From assembly GCA_015709675.1 (NCBI GenBank), contig CP054182.1, forward strand, positions 2,707,448 to 2,771,447: a stretch of 64,000 bases of DNA. Direction: 5' to 3'. The position numbers were made by a program, and so were the translations under genes. The notes under the pieces were generated by a model that ran no database searches, was not told the DNA's origin, and saw only the letters and a list, made by a program, of their open reading frames with translations. This DNA is from Ignavibacteriales bacterium (GTDB lineage: Bacteria; Bacteroidota; Ignavibacteria; Ignavibacteriales; Ignavibacteriaceae). Within the stretch, counting starts at the first letter, position 1; every line of letters starts with the position of its first letter. Shown here in pieces: positions 18,090 through 28,200 of the stretch.

Positions 18090-18120
18090 TTGACTCACAT
18101 CACACTTTTCTTTATCTTCG
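18090..18120 (+). promoter_or_regulatory. Candidate Bacteroidota-type promoter for the M23 peptidase gene
   Basis: TTG at 18090-18092 is followed after exactly 20 bp by TATCTTCG at 18113-18120, one mismatch from the Bacteroidota -7 consensus TAnnTTTG. The predicted transcript would begin only a few bases before the ATG at 18130, so the mRNA would be nearly leaderless. Spacing is identical to the candidate promoters of tRNA-Arg and alr in this window. Confidence 0.5.
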
Positions 18121-18129
18121 CACCTGACT

Positions 18130-19071
18130 ATGCCAAAAATTTATTACTTCTCTGAAAATAAGCTCAAGATCGTTGAACTTAAGAAGACCAAGCTAAAAAG
18201 TGCTGTTTTTGCGGTTTTTAGCCTGATTTTAACAGGTTCATTGCTGGTTTTTGGACTCAGTTATTTCGGTGTTTTGAACACTGAAGGTAATGTCTCTTCT
18301 ATAAAGAATGAGAACGCCCTTCTCTTATCAAAATTACAGGAAATTACCTCCAAATACCAAAATCTTAATGCTGAACTGGACAGTTTAATTACTGTTAACA
18401 ATGACCTCCGGATTGCCGCAAATCTCCCCCCCTTAGAGCCTGAAGACAGGACTTTAGGAAAAGGAGGTAGCATTTCTTCCGGACTGTTTGACTTCCTGAG
18501 CAGCAATAACAAGAAGGAAATTCAGGCTTCTTTAAGCTTCATTGATGAGGTTGAGAAGAAGTTGGAATTCGAAAAAAACAACTTCATTGAGATTGCTAAC
18601 ACTCTAAAATCTAACCAGGAATTATACCGATCCATACCCGCAATTAAACCTTGTGCAGGAACGCTGGCGTTACACGGATTTGGAATGAGGCTTCATCCTA
18701 TCCTGAATGTGAGAAGGATGCATGAAGGTATTGATATTATAACACCCGTCGGCACTCCTGTCTATGCTTCAGCAGATGGTGAGGTTGTATTTGCCGGACG
18801 CAACAGCGGATACGGGCTTATGGTTGAAATTGATCATGGTTTTGGTTACAGAACTATTTATGCCCACCTTTCGAGTGTGCAGACCAGAGAGGGAGCAAAA
18901 ATTAAAAGAGGAACATTTATTGCAAAAACGGGGAACACAGGTCTTTCAACAGGACCTCATTTGCATTACGAGATTATACATAATGGGGTTAAATTGAATC
19001 CGGAAGAATTTATGTTTGATAGTTCAGAATTATTTATCACCGATATCTCATCTGCCAGGAATAATAAATGA
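18130..19071 (+). CDS. M23 family peptidoglycan endopeptidase (membrane-anchored)
   Basis: This 313-residue protein is a LytM/NlpD-type hydrolase or amidase activator. A single membrane segment (about residues 25-47) is followed by a coiled coil (about 52-95) and a periplasmic LytM domain. The zinc site appears complete: His198 and Asp202 in HEGID, with His277/His279 in GPHLHYE, plus His246. Since the active site is intact, it is probably catalytic. It has its own candidate promoter after a 68-bp gap. It overlaps the next gene by 4 nt (ATGA). Confidence 0.92.
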   Translation: MPKIYYFSENKLKIVELKKTKLKSAVFAVFSLILTGSLLVFGLSYFGVLNTEGNVSSIKNENALLLSKLQEITSKYQNLNAELDSLITVNNDLRIAANLPPLEPEDRTLGKGGSISSGLFDFLSSNNKKEIQASLSFIDEVEKKLEFEKNNFIEIANTLKSNQELYRSIPAIKPCAGTLALHGFGMRLHPILNVRRMHEGIDIITPVGTPVYASADGEVVFAGRNSGYGLMVEIDHGFGYRTIYAHLSSVQTREGAKIKRGTFIAKTGNTGLSTGPHLHYEIIHNGVKLNPEEFMFDSSELFITDISSARNNK

Positions 19072-19289
19072 TTTGGACGATTGAATTAGCGAATTATCTT
19101 GATGATGCTCCCTGGCCCGCAACCAAGGAAGAACTTATTGACTATGCCGAGAGAATTGGCGCTCCTATTGAGGTCATCGAAAATCTTAAAGAACTTGAAG
19201 ATTCAGATGAACCCTATGATGCAATAGAAGATATCTGGCCGGATTATCCGACAGATGAAGATTTCTTCTATAACGAAGATGAATTATAA
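19068..19289 (+). CDS. DUF2795-like small acidic protein
   Basis: This very acidic protein of 73 residues begins MIWTIELANYLDDAPWPATK, close to the DUF2795 pattern (L..yL...pyPa.k.eLi..A). Its C-terminus is a run of Asp/Glu with aromatic residues (YPTDEDFFYNEDEL). Function is unknown. Its ATG overlaps the M23 stop codon (ATGA), so the two are translated together. The stop codon is itself part of the terminator stem that follows. Confidence 0.75.
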   Translation: MIWTIELANYLDDAPWPATKEELIDYAERIGAPIEVIENLKELEDSDEPYDAIEDIWPDYPTDEDFFYNEDEL

Positions 19290-19310
19290 GGCACTGTTAA
19301 GTGCCTTTTT
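19288..19310 (+). terminator. Rho-independent terminator after the M23/DUF2795 pair
   Basis: An 8-bp perfect stem AAGGCACT/AGTGCCTT with loop GTTA is followed by a T run. The stem begins within the TAA stop codon of the upstream gene and ends only 7 nt before the holB start, so holB must be transcribed by read-through or from a promoter lying inside this region. Confidence 0.85.
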
Positions 19311-19316
19311 CGTTTT

Positions 19317-20468
19317 ATGAGTAATTTATTCTGGAATGGGTTAAAGGGTCACAAGGGAGCCAAAGAGTTATTCGAAACTCTGGTTCTTAATAATAAAATC
19401 CCAGCCGGAATAATATTAGCCGGGGATCATGGTAATGGCTCTGATTATTTAGCTCTTAAATTCTCCCATCTTTTGCAGCTCGCACACAATGGCTTGATAC
19501 CCGAAACGGATACTATACCGGTTCGTTTTGAGGAACCGTATATAAAATATATATTTCCGCTGATGTCAGGCACAGGTGAGGATAATAAGAGCGATGACCC
19601 GTTCGCCAAACTCAGTTCAAAAGATATTGAGAGAATTAAATCCGAACTTGAGCTGAAAAATAAGAATCCTTATTATCAGCTTGATATTCCAAGAGCCAAT
19701 GTCATCAGGATCAACTCCATCAGAAGTATAAGAAACTATCTCAGTATTAACTATAATGAGCTGCCTTACAGAACAGTACTCATATCACGAGCTGAGGAGA
19801 TGGGGGATGAAGCTCAAAATGCGCTTCTTAAATCACTGGAAGAACCCCCTGAAAGGGTTATATTTATTCTCACCGCTAATCGCATGGATTCTCTGCTTCC
19901 CACTATCCGATCCAGATGTTGGGAAATTACATTACCGCTTTTAAATGACGCTGATATGTACTCAGTATTGACTGAAAACTTTGAATTTGGTCATGAGGAG
20001 GTTCAGTCTGTCATTCCATTCGCTGAAGGAAGTATATCTGAAGCTGTCCATCTCATTGATTCGGAATTACCATTAATCACTGAAAATGGAATGGATATAC
20101 TGCTGCAGGCCACTGCCGGAAATATGAATACAGCAGCCGAAAAAATGGATGAACTTACCCGAAAAGCAGGGGACCAGTGCCTTCCGCTTTTTTTCCGATT
20201 CATACTTGGCTGGTTCAGAGATGCTTTCAGATATAAAAACGGGAATTCGCTGCTCGTTATGCCGCAATACAGGGAACGCTATGAGAAATTCGTTATGCGT
20301 TTTCCCGATGTAGATTTTAACAATCTCATATATAAAATTGAATCACTCTACAGAGTGATGAATGACAGTTACATGAATAAAAACGGTATACAATACCGCT
20401 TGTTTTTTGAACTGGCATCAGTAATTAACCCTCACATAAAAAATTCTACCAAAGTAAAGGCCATTTGA
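19317..20468 (+). CDS. holB: DNA polymerase III clamp-loader subunit delta prime
   Basis: This AAA+ family clamp-loader subunit has 383 residues. Core landmarks are TVLISRAEEMGDEAQNALLK, SLEEPPE and the SRC motif in IRSRCWEI. The P-loop position reads GDHGNGSD (36-43) and lacks the Lys of a working Walker A motif, consistent with delta prime, which does not hydrolyse ATP, rather than the gamma/tau subunit. The ATG lies directly after a terminator. It ends 1 nt before the thiolase gene. Confidence 0.88.
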   Translation: MSNLFWNGLKGHKGAKELFETLVLNNKIPAGIILAGDHGNGSDYLALKFSHLLQLAHNGLIPETDTIPVRFEEPYIKYIFPLMSGTGEDNKSDDPFAKLSSKDIERIKSELELKNKNPYYQLDIPRANVIRINSIRSIRNYLSINYNELPYRTVLISRAEEMGDEAQNALLKSLEEPPERVIFILTANRMDSLLPTIRSRCWEITLPLLNDADMYSVLTENFEFGHEEVQSVIPFAEGSISEAVHLIDSELPLITENGMDILLQATAGNMNTAAEKMDELTRKAGDQCLPLFFRFILGWFRDAFRYKNGNSLLVMPQYRERYEKFVMRFPDVDFNNLIYKIESLYRVMNDSYMNKNGIQYRLFFELASVINPHIKNSTKVKAI

Positions 20469-20469
20469 C

Positions 20470-21648
20470 ATGAAAAAAGTAGTAATAACTCATTTAACAA
20501 GAACTGCAATTGGTTCCTTTAACGGATCACTTGCTGCATTTACCGCACCCCAGTTGGGCAGTGTTGTCATCAAAAAACTTATGGAAACCAGCGGGCTTAA
20601 ACATGATGCCGTTGATGAGGTTATCATGGGAAATGTTCTTAGTGCCGGCATCGGACAGGCGCCTGCAAGACAAGCAGCTCTGTTTGCAGGATTACCTGAA
20701 AAAACGGAAACAATGACAATCAATAAAATGTGCGGCAGCGGATTGAAAGCAGTTATGCTTGCAGCACAGGCCATTCAGACCGGGGATGCTGATGTAATTA
20801 TAGCCGGAGGAATGGAGAGTATGTCAAATGCGCCATACCTTCTCTCTAAAGCACGCAGCGGGTATAAACTTGGCCATGGTCAGCTTCTTGACTCCATGAT
20901 TATTGACGGCTTATGGGATGTATATAATAATATTCATATGGGCAGTTGCGCTGAAAAATGTGCAAAAGATTTTAATATGACAAGAAAAGAAGTTGATGAT
21001 TTCGCGATACAATCTTATAAACATGCGCAGGAAGCTCAGAAGAATGGAAAATTCAAAGATGAAATAACTCCGGTTGAAATTAAAACTAAGGATGGTGTAA
21101 CGTACTTTGAAACTGATGAAGATGTAAATAAAGTAAATTTTGATAAAATGCCCGGACTACGTCCGGTATTTGAAAAAGACGGTGTGGTAACAGCTGCAAA
21201 TGCTTCAAATCTTAATGACGGAGCTGCTGCTGTAATCGTAACCTCTGAAGAAAAGGCAAAGGAATTAGGTCTCAGGCCTGCATTTGAAATTATTGCACAG
21301 TCATCAGCTGCAAAAGCACCTGTTGATTTCACAACAGCTCCTGCTGATGCAATCTTGAAAGTACTTAAAAAGGCAAATCTTTCTGCAAACGACATCGGAC
21401 TTTATGAGATAAATGAAGCATTTGCAGTAGTTTCACTTGCGGTAAATAAACTGGCAGGACTCAATCCTGATAAAGTGAATGTGAATGGTGGAGCTATTGC
21501 CATGGGGCATCCAATTGGTGCCAGCGGAGCAAGAATACTGGCAACTCTTGGCTATGAGATGAAAAGAAGAAACACGGAATTTGGACTCGCCTCCCTATGC
21601 ATCGGAGGGGGAGAGGCATCTGCAGTTATCATAAGAAATTTACAGTAA
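20470..21648 (+). CDS. atoB: Acetyl-CoA acetyltransferase (thiolase II)
   Basis: This enzyme condenses two acetyl-CoA to acetoacetyl-CoA, or runs in reverse. Its 392 residues carry all three catalytic residues: Cys88 in NKMCGSGLKA, His347 in AMGHPIGASGAR and Cys377 in SLCIGGGEA. It is followed 13 nt downstream by 3-hydroxybutyryl-CoA dehydrogenase. The pair would supply or consume 3-hydroxybutyryl-CoA in a butyrate, polyhydroxyalkanoate or beta-oxidation route. No crotonase or acyl-CoA dehydrogenase is present in the window to decide which. Confidence 0.93.
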   Translation: MKKVVITHLTRTAIGSFNGSLAAFTAPQLGSVVIKKLMETSGLKHDAVDEVIMGNVLSAGIGQAPARQAALFAGLPEKTETMTINKMCGSGLKAVMLAAQAIQTGDADVIIAGGMESMSNAPYLLSKARSGYKLGHGQLLDSMIIDGLWDVYNNIHMGSCAEKCAKDFNMTRKEVDDFAIQSYKHAQEAQKNGKFKDEITPVEIKTKDGVTYFETDEDVNKVNFDKMPGLRPVFEKDGVVTAANASNLNDGAAAVIVTSEEKAKELGLRPAFEIIAQSSAAKAPVDFTTAPADAILKVLKKANLSANDIGLYEINEAFAVVSLAVNKLAGLNPDKVNVNGGAIAMGHPIGASGARILATLGYEMKRRNTEFGLASLCIGGGEASAVIIRNLQ

Positions 21649-21661
21649 AAAGGAGGATGTC

Positions 21662-22507
21662 GTGATTAAAAAAGTTGCAGTAATTGGTGCAGGAACTATG
21701 GGGAATGGAATAGCCCAGGTTTTTGCAAGTAAAGATTTCTCTGTTCAGCTAATTGATCAGAATGAAAAACTTCTCGAAAAAGGACTTCAGAATATTTCCG
21801 GAAGTCTGGATCGAATCATTAAAAAGGGAAATCTTACCGAGGAACAAAAAGTCCGGATAATTGGAAATATCACCTCTGGCTCAAGTTTACATAATATAAG
21901 TCCTGATTCCGACCTTATTATTGAAGCAGTTTTTGAGAATAAAGCTGTTAAACAGGAAATATTTGGAACTCTCGAAAAGACCGTTAAAAAAGAGTGTATT
22001 TTCGCATCCAATACAAGTTCTATCTCAATCACTGAAATTGGCTCTGTATGCCGTCAGGATCGTTTTATTGGCATGCATTTTATGAATCCGGTTCCTGTAA
22101 TGAAACTTGTTGAAATTATCCGCGGATATGCGACCAGTGACGAAACCTATCAGGCCATAAAGGATATTTCTATTGCACTCGATAAAGTACCTGTTGAAGT
22201 AAGGGATTATCCTGGATTTATCTCGAACAGAATACTTATGCCAATGATCAATGAGGCCATCTACTGTCTGATGGAAGGTGTTGCGAACAAGGAAGATATT
22301 GATACCGTAATGAAACTTGGTATGGCTCATCCCATGGGACCTCTCACACTGGCTGATTTCATCGGCTTGGATGTCTGTCTTGCAATAATGGAAGTGCTGT
22401 ATAATGGGTTTTCTGACTCAAAATACAGACCTTGTCCGCTGTTAAAGCAGATGGTTGCCTCTGGAAAGCTCGGCAGAAAAACAGGAGAAGGCTTCTTTAA
22501 GTACTAA
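21662..22507 (+). CDS. hbd: 3-hydroxybutyryl-CoA dehydrogenase
   Basis: This NAD(P)-dependent enzyme reduces acetoacetyl-CoA to 3-hydroxybutyryl-CoA. An N-terminal Rossmann motif (VAVIGAGTMGNGIAQ, residues 5-19) precedes the catalytic His139 in GMHFMNPVPVMKLVE. The C-terminal dimer domain has GLDVCLAIMEVLYNG. At 281 residues it matches stand-alone Hbd/PaaH proteins. The start is GTG, with a strong AGGAGG Shine-Dalgarno site just upstream. Transcription ends at the hairpin 7 nt beyond the stop. Confidence 0.94.
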   Translation: MIKKVAVIGAGTMGNGIAQVFASKDFSVQLIDQNEKLLEKGLQNISGSLDRIIKKGNLTEEQKVRIIGNITSGSSLHNISPDSDLIIEAVFENKAVKQEIFGTLEKTVKKECIFASNTSSISITEIGSVCRQDRFIGMHFMNPVPVMKLVEIIRGYATSDETYQAIKDISIALDKVPVEVRDYPGFISNRILMPMINEAIYCLMEGVANKEDIDTVMKLGMAHPMGPLTLADFIGLDVCLAIMEVLYNGFSDSKYRPCPLLKQMVASGKLGRKTGEGFFKY

Positions 22508-22513
22508 AAGACT

Positions 22514-22542
22514 AATAGCCGGAAGAAATTCCGGCTATTTAT
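22514..22542. terminator. Bidirectional terminator between convergent operons
   Basis: An 11-bp perfect stem (AATAGCCGGAA/TTCCGGCTATT, 22514-22524 and 22529-22539) is closed by a GAAA tetraloop and flanked by T-rich sequence on the plus strand. It lies between hbd (+) and the small membrane protein gene (-), so it can end transcription from both sides. Confidence 0.85.
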
Positions 22543-22590
22543 ATGAAATAACTGTCGCATAATGTATATTATGTAAACTATTTAGATCTC

Positions 22591-22797
22591 TTAAATGATC
22601 TTCATAACACGCAGATAAATAAGGACTATAACAAGCAGGATCAGGATATTCCTGAATATATTTGATTTTTTAACAATGAATTTCCTTCCCCTGCTGAAGT
22701 TTAGTTTTCTTTTTTTTCTTTCATCAGGATCTTTAACAGGATCGTAATATCTGGGTGAATAATTGAATTGCCGGATTTTAGGTCTTTTCATTAACAT
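22591..22797 (-). CDS. Small basic protein with a C-terminal membrane segment
   Basis: This 68-residue protein has a strongly basic N-terminal part (about residues 3-45, rich in Arg/Lys with PRYYDPVKDPDERKKRK) and one transmembrane helix at about 48-67 (NILILLVIVLIYLRV). The basic side would stay in the cytoplasm. It starts 5 nt after the lipid kinase stop and is the last gene of that operon. I do not recognise a named family. It could start at Met1 or Met3. Confidence 0.65.
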   Translation of the reverse strand: MLMKRPKIRQFNYSPRYYDPVKDPDERKKRKLNFSRGRKFIVKKSNIFRNILILLVIVLIYLRVMKII

Positions 22798-22802
22798 ACG
22801 TA

Positions 22803-23708
22803 TCAGTACACGATAAAAGTTATCTTTTCAGGAAAAAGATGTATCTCGATATTGTTGGCCGAAGGTGAAAGAAATTCTCCATCCGAATGCAGCGGGACAT
22901 TATTTTCTGTGGAAAGTTTAAGAAATTGAGTTCGGATGTAAGTAACTTCCGGACGGTGAATATGTTTGCCAATTATCGCCAAAGGCAAAATCTGAAGGAG
23001 TTTTGCGCGGGAGCATTTCCCTGCTATCATTACATCCGCAAGTCCGTCATCAATCACAGCATGAGGAGTCAGCTTAAATCCCCCGCCCGCAGTGGAAGTA
23101 TTTCCGGTTGTTATTAGAGTGAAATCTCCTGTAATTTCACCTTCGCCATATAATACTTTACCCCGGTACTGTTTTAATTTTAACAGCGCTTTTAATGTTG
23201 AATAAAGATACAAAATGAGTCCCCGCAGAACTTTGTTCTCAGAACTAAGTTTGCTTACTTCTGCATCAAATCCGGCACCGCAGCTGCTCAAGAATTTTCT
23301 TTTAATCAATGAGCCATCCGGAAAAGAATTATAGGTCAATTCAAGAATATCAAACGGTTTACGAAAAATCTTAAAATCCGAAATTTCTAAAAATTTTCTC
23401 ACGCTGATATCAAGTGATCGCCCGATATCATTGCCTGACCCGGCTGGTATTAGCAGAAACGGAATCTTTGCTCTCTCTGAGAATCCATTAACTATTTCAT
23501 TCATAAATCCGTCACCGCCGACTACTGTGATGAAGTCTGTTTCAGCTAAATCAAGTTTCGGAAATTCATGAAAAAAATGTTTCGGTTTTTCAGAGAAAAC
23601 AACTGAATGATTAATACCCAGTGCTGACAACTTATTCTCTATCTCAGGGAGGATTTTTTTTGTGTACCCTTTTCCTGAAACCGGATTAACAAGTAATACT
23701 GTTTTCAT
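22803..23708 (-). CDS. Diacylglycerol/lipid kinase, YegS/BmrU family
   Basis: This is a DAGK-catalytic-domain protein of 301 residues. The nucleotide-binding motif VVGGDGFMNEIVNGF and the following IPAGSGNDIGRSL are characteristic. The C-terminal beta-sandwich contains DGLADVMIAG. It probably phosphorylates diacylglycerol or a related lipid at the inner membrane. It lies downstream of pgsA and ftsY, a context consistent with phospholipid turnover. The lipid substrate is not certain. Confidence 0.9.
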   Translation of the reverse strand: MKTVLLVNPVSGKGYTKKILPEIENKLSALGINHSVVFSEKPKHFFHEFPKLDLAETDFITVVGGDGFMNEIVNGFSERAKIPFLLIPAGSGNDIGRSLDISVRKFLEISDFKIFRKPFDILELTYNSFPDGSLIKRKFLSSCGAGFDAEVSKLSSENKVLRGLILYLYSTLKALLKLKQYRGKVLYGEGEITGDFTLITTGNTSTAGGGFKLTPHAVIDDGLADVMIAGKCSRAKLLQILPLAIIGKHIHRPEVTYIRTQFLKLSTENNVPLHSDGEFLSPSANNIEIHLFPEKITFIVY

Positions 23709-23718
23709 TATCTTCTGA

Positions 23719-24657
23719 TCAGTTTCCGAAAATAGCGCTTACATAAGACTGAGGATCAAAATTCTGGAGATCATCAATCCCCTCACCTACTCCGATAAAT
23801 CGAACCGGAATTTTATATTTAGAGGAAATCTGTAATAAAGCTCCACCTTTAGCTGTACCATCAAGCTTTGTAATGATCAGGCCCGTTACTTTAATTGCTT
23901 TATTAAACTCTTCCATCTGTACCAGAGTATTCTGTCCTGAATTTCCGTCAAGAACTAAGAATACCTCATGCGGTGCAGAAGGTACAAGCTTCTTAATAAC
24001 CCGGTCAATCTTTTTCAGCTCTTCCATCAGTTCAGACTTGGTATGCAGCCTTCCGGCAGTATCAAGCAAAACAACATCATATTTTTCTTTAAGAGCAAAA
24101 TCAACGGTTTCAAAGACCACTGAGGATGGATCAGATTTTTCTTTCTGGATAATTTTTACTCCTGCCCTTTGAGCCCAGACTTCAAGCTGATTATTCGCAG
24201 CAGCGCGGAATGTATCAGCTGCACCTACCACGACTTTCAGCCCTTCCTTCTTAAGATTATTTGCAAGTTTGCCAATGGTAGTTGTTTTTCCGGCGCCGTT
24301 CACACCCATTACAAGAATGATTTTAGGCCTGCTGCTGAGATCAAGCAGATCATAAGAAGTATCTGCTCCGGTTTCACTGAGAATTTCTATGCAAACCTCT
24401 TTTATTGCAGAAATCAGCTCCTCTGAAGTTCTTGTCTTAGACTGAACTATTTTTCCTCTTACGGAGGTAATTATTCTCTCCGATGTCTCAGCGCCAAAAT
24501 CACTCTGAATTAATTTTTCTTCAAGTGATTCCAGAGTAGTATTGTCAAGAACTGCCTTACCGGTGACTGTTTCGGTAATTGAATTGACAATTTTGTCTCT
24601 GGTTTTACTAAGACCGTCTTTAAGTTTAGATAAACTGAAATTTCCGAAAAAACCCAT
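23719..24657 (-). CDS. ftsY: Signal recognition particle receptor FtsY
   Basis: This SRP GTPase docks ribosome-nascent-chain complexes at the inner membrane. It has 312 residues: a short N domain without the long acidic A domain of E. coli, then the G domain with GVNGAGKTTTIGKLA (G1), DTAGRLHTKSELMEELKK and TKLDGTAKGGALL. The start codon abuts the pgsA stop. The lack of the A domain is common outside Proteobacteria; membrane binding would then rely on the N-terminal amphipathic helix. Confidence 0.96.
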   Translation of the reverse strand: MGFFGNFSLSKLKDGLSKTRDKIVNSITETVTGKAVLDNTTLESLEEKLIQSDFGAETSERIITSVRGKIVQSKTRTSEELISAIKEVCIEILSETGADTSYDLLDLSSRPKIILVMGVNGAGKTTTIGKLANNLKKEGLKVVVGAADTFRAAANNQLEVWAQRAGVKIIQKEKSDPSSVVFETVDFALKEKYDVVLLDTAGRLHTKSELMEELKKIDRVIKKLVPSAPHEVFLVLDGNSGQNTLVQMEEFNKAIKVTGLIITKLDGTAKGGALLQISSKYKIPVRFIGVGEGIDDLQNFDPQSYVSAIFGN

Positions 24658-25206
24658 TTAATCCTTCTCCACAAATTCCTTAGCCCGGATACCGTAACCA
24701 ATCAGAGATATAAATATCATACTTACACTGGCATAAAGGAAAGACATATTAAGCATATGATCTTTAGGTACGCCATAAAGCACTATTAAAATGTAAAAAC
24801 AGATAACTAAGACAGTTATTTTTCCCAGCATATTGGACGGAAGAACTTTTTTAATCCTTTTAGATACCAATAAAGCAGCAATCACAATAAGAACATCCCT
24901 GCCTACCACAACCGCAGTTAGGAACAGCGGAATCTCACCGAGGAGATAGAGTTTCAGAAAGATAGCGGCGACACATATTTTATCTGCTAAAGGATCAAGT
25001 ATTTTTCCTAATTCAGTTATTTGATTCAGCTTTCTTGCAAGATATCCGTCTAATATATCAGTCACGCCTGCAAAAAGACAAAGTCCTATCAGAATAATAC
25101 GGTTTTGATCGTAAACAGATGCCTCCATCATCAACCAGAATGGAATGACCAGAAATATTCTTAGAAGACTTAATAGATTGGATATCTGAAATAATTCTCT
25201 TATCAT
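24658..25206 (-). CDS. pgsA: CDP-diacylglycerol--glycerol-3-phosphate 3-phosphatidyltransferase
   Basis: This is the inner-membrane enzyme making phosphatidylglycerol phosphate. Its 182 residues have four to six hydrophobic segments. The CDP-alcohol phosphatidyltransferase motif D-G-x2-A-R-x8-G-x3-D-x3-D is complete in LDGYLARKLNQI followed by GKILDPLADK. It lies 3 nt after the S8 protease gene and directly before ftsY. Another CDP-alcohol transferase function, such as phosphatidylserine synthase, is less likely given the size and motif context. Confidence 0.9.
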   Translation of the reverse strand: MIRELFQISNLLSLLRIFLVIPFWLMMEASVYDQNRIILIGLCLFAGVTDILDGYLARKLNQITELGKILDPLADKICVAAIFLKLYLLGEIPLFLTAVVVGRDVLIVIAALLVSKRIKKVLPSNMLGKITVLVICFYILIVLYGVPKDHMLNMSFLYASVSMIFISLIGYGIRAKEFVEKD

Positions 25207-25209
25207 GTT

Positions 25210-28200
25210 TTACCTGACCACTGTAAACTTTTCAATTTTTGAGGATAATTCATTACCCTCAGCATCGGTTTGAATGATTTTATAAAAATAAACCCCGCTT
25301 GGTATTACTTCATTGTTTCGGTCTCGTAAGTTCCATGTCAATCCCCCGTTACCGTCTCTTTCAGTCAATTCATTAACAGACTTTCCTGTCAGCGAATAAA
25401 TATAAATTTTAGCTCTTTGAGGAAGATTGGCAAAAGTAATTACGCTTGTTCGCTGCAAGGATGCCGGAGACGGATAGACATATACATTCGAAAGGTCACT
25501 TTCAAATGAAGACAGGATGACAATACTCCCCGACTCACTAAGCACCGGAAGATTACCGGATGCTGCGTCAGAAAACAGATTTTTTACCTGAAGTCTGTAT
25601 TCAAGACCTAAACTGCCGACCGGCTTATTTCCTCTTGTTGATAAATAGATTTTCTTTTTTGAATTATCAGCAAATCTGATTGAGGATATTGCATTAGCTG
25701 GAGAAAAAATATAATTTTCTGTTTTGAATGCCTGAGTACTGTCAACCGGGTAGTTAAACTCAAGTTCAATAGTGTATTGGTCAATTATAGACGAAGAAAC
25801 AATATACAATCCGCCGGATTGGGTAACGGGTGTATAAACGAAACGTAGTGAATCAGAAACTATCGGAGCACCAAAGTAGTCCCTTAAGTCATCCCAGATT
25901 AACACGTTAGTATCTGCAAACTGCTCAGAAAAACTCACCAGATAGCTAAACTGATCATAGGGAGTGATTGACGAGAGCCTGTTCAAGCCACCAGAAGATA
26001 AAAGCTTAAACACTTCAGGATTTGGGATGGTAGTATTAATTCTTTCTGAAAAATTCAGACGTATGCTTTTGGGAGTAACTACCTGATGCGAAAGTAACCG
26101 ACCTGGCAAATGATGATAAACCAGTATATTCCCCGGACTATTGCCGGGAAGAAGCACATTACTTTTTGAAACAGTATAATTGTAGGATTTGCCTAATACT
26201 GCAGATCTGTCAAAATAACTCATCCCTGAAACGGAATCAAGAATACTGAGAGATTCACCTTCTTCTCCTCTGAAAATATATACATTTCCAGTTGTATTTT
26301 TCCAGTTAAGAAAGACAACTGAATCCAGAGTACTGTACCCTTTCAGAGCAAAGGGTATCACATTTGAAGACTGGAACTCATAAAACCGGAGACTATCAAT
26401 TTCTGAAACAGCAAATTCTATTAAACCATTATTATTAAGATCGCCGGTAAAGACCGAGTTCGAATTTACGCCATCCCTGTAAAAAATAACATCACTTCCC
26501 CCTGTTTGATACTGCATGATGTAGCTGTATGGAAAAGCAAATAAGATAAGTTCATCTTTTCCATCAGCATCAAGATCTGTCAGCTTTACTGTGTTATATG
26601 CTTTTCTTGAGAATAAATTAAATTCTCCTGACGGATCAACAAATGCCTGGTCCAGATGAATGAGCAAACTGCCCGGCAGATAAGAAAATACAATAAGTCG
26701 GTGGAATCTTGCAATATCCAGTTCTGGAACTGATTGCAGCAGAAGTGCAAAGTCCTTAATACCATCTCCATTGTAATCCCCTGCCGCTAAATAGGCGGAT
26801 GAGGATAAAAAACCAGTCGAGAATGAGTAATTAGAATCCGGGACAGCAGTATTATTGATAATTCTGTATACAAGAACATCTCCGTCACTGTCGGTCATTA
26901 TGAGTTCATCAATCCCATCTCCGCTTATATCTCCCGTAACAGCAGCGGGATAATCAAATGCATTACCGCCAAAACCAAACGGACTGAAATTATAGAATTT
27001 CGATACAGAATCCAGTGTACCTGAACTATTTATCCTGGTAATATAGCCGGTAGTATCATCTGCGATAAAGAGTATTTCGGTTTTACCGTCAAAATCAATA
27101 TCTTCAGCCATTACAGGCCATGATCTGGAATTTTCTCTTTTTATGATATCCCTGAAGGATGAACCTGAGTTTGTTTCCTGTTCGAGGATAAATCCATCAC
27201 GCCCCCAGTTGGCCAAAATATCCTTCTTCCCGTTATTATTAAAGTCCCCAAAATCTTTAATAATTCTTTCACTAATCGAGTCAGTTAAACTTAACCCTGT
27301 TGCGTCGAGTGTATACAAGTATGTCCGTGAAAGATTGCGCAGATCGGAGTAGAATACCTGATTAGGTGAAGAAACGGAGACCGGTTCATTAAACAAGGCT
27401 CCTGATGGCAATGAATAACTGAGTTGCGTGTGTTCTCTCAGGTTGAACGACGAAAGTGTTTTAATTCGAAAATAATTTCCGCTTGAATCCTTCAGAATAG
27501 AAGATAACCCTGCCACATTAATTGTTTCATAATATACTTCATAGGTTTTATTAAATTCGGTAAAACCAGGAGGAGTGAACCCATAATGCAGGCGTTTTAC
27601 AAAAAAATTATTCTGAGTGAAGGCGTCAAGAGATACTGACGAGAAAACCCCTGATCCTTCGGTCCTGTAATACATCTTAACAATTGAAGGCTCCCTGGTA
27701 AAAAAGGCACTCACCAGGGATGCTTTATTACCATAATAAGCAGGTATAAGTGATACAAGTTCTCCTGAAGGTGCTGAACTGCTTTTCCTGAAGTTAACAC
27801 GCTCTTCGAGATAAAAACCGTTTGATTGCAGCATTCTTAACCGGAGTGTGTATACTGTATCGGGCATACCGGTTAAAAAAAGAGTGTAAACATTCTCCCG
27901 GAAAACCTGTCGCGTTGAGATTGGAATAATTTCTTCCCATACCACAGGGTTGAGACCCGTGCCAAAGGATATCGTATAATTTCTGAAATTGGGTGAAAGC
28001 ACTGTAGCAGTAACCGTAAGGGTATCATTTACTACCGCGTGATCCTGCAGCGGAAAATCAAACTTGACAATACTTGCTCCAAGCTGAGCAATTGCTTTTA
28101 ACAAATTGAGTCTTCCTGAACCGCTTCTCAGGTCCCAGCCTGGTTCTCCAAGATCATCGGCTGATGATTTAATGATCTGCTTTACTTCTTCATTTGTAAA

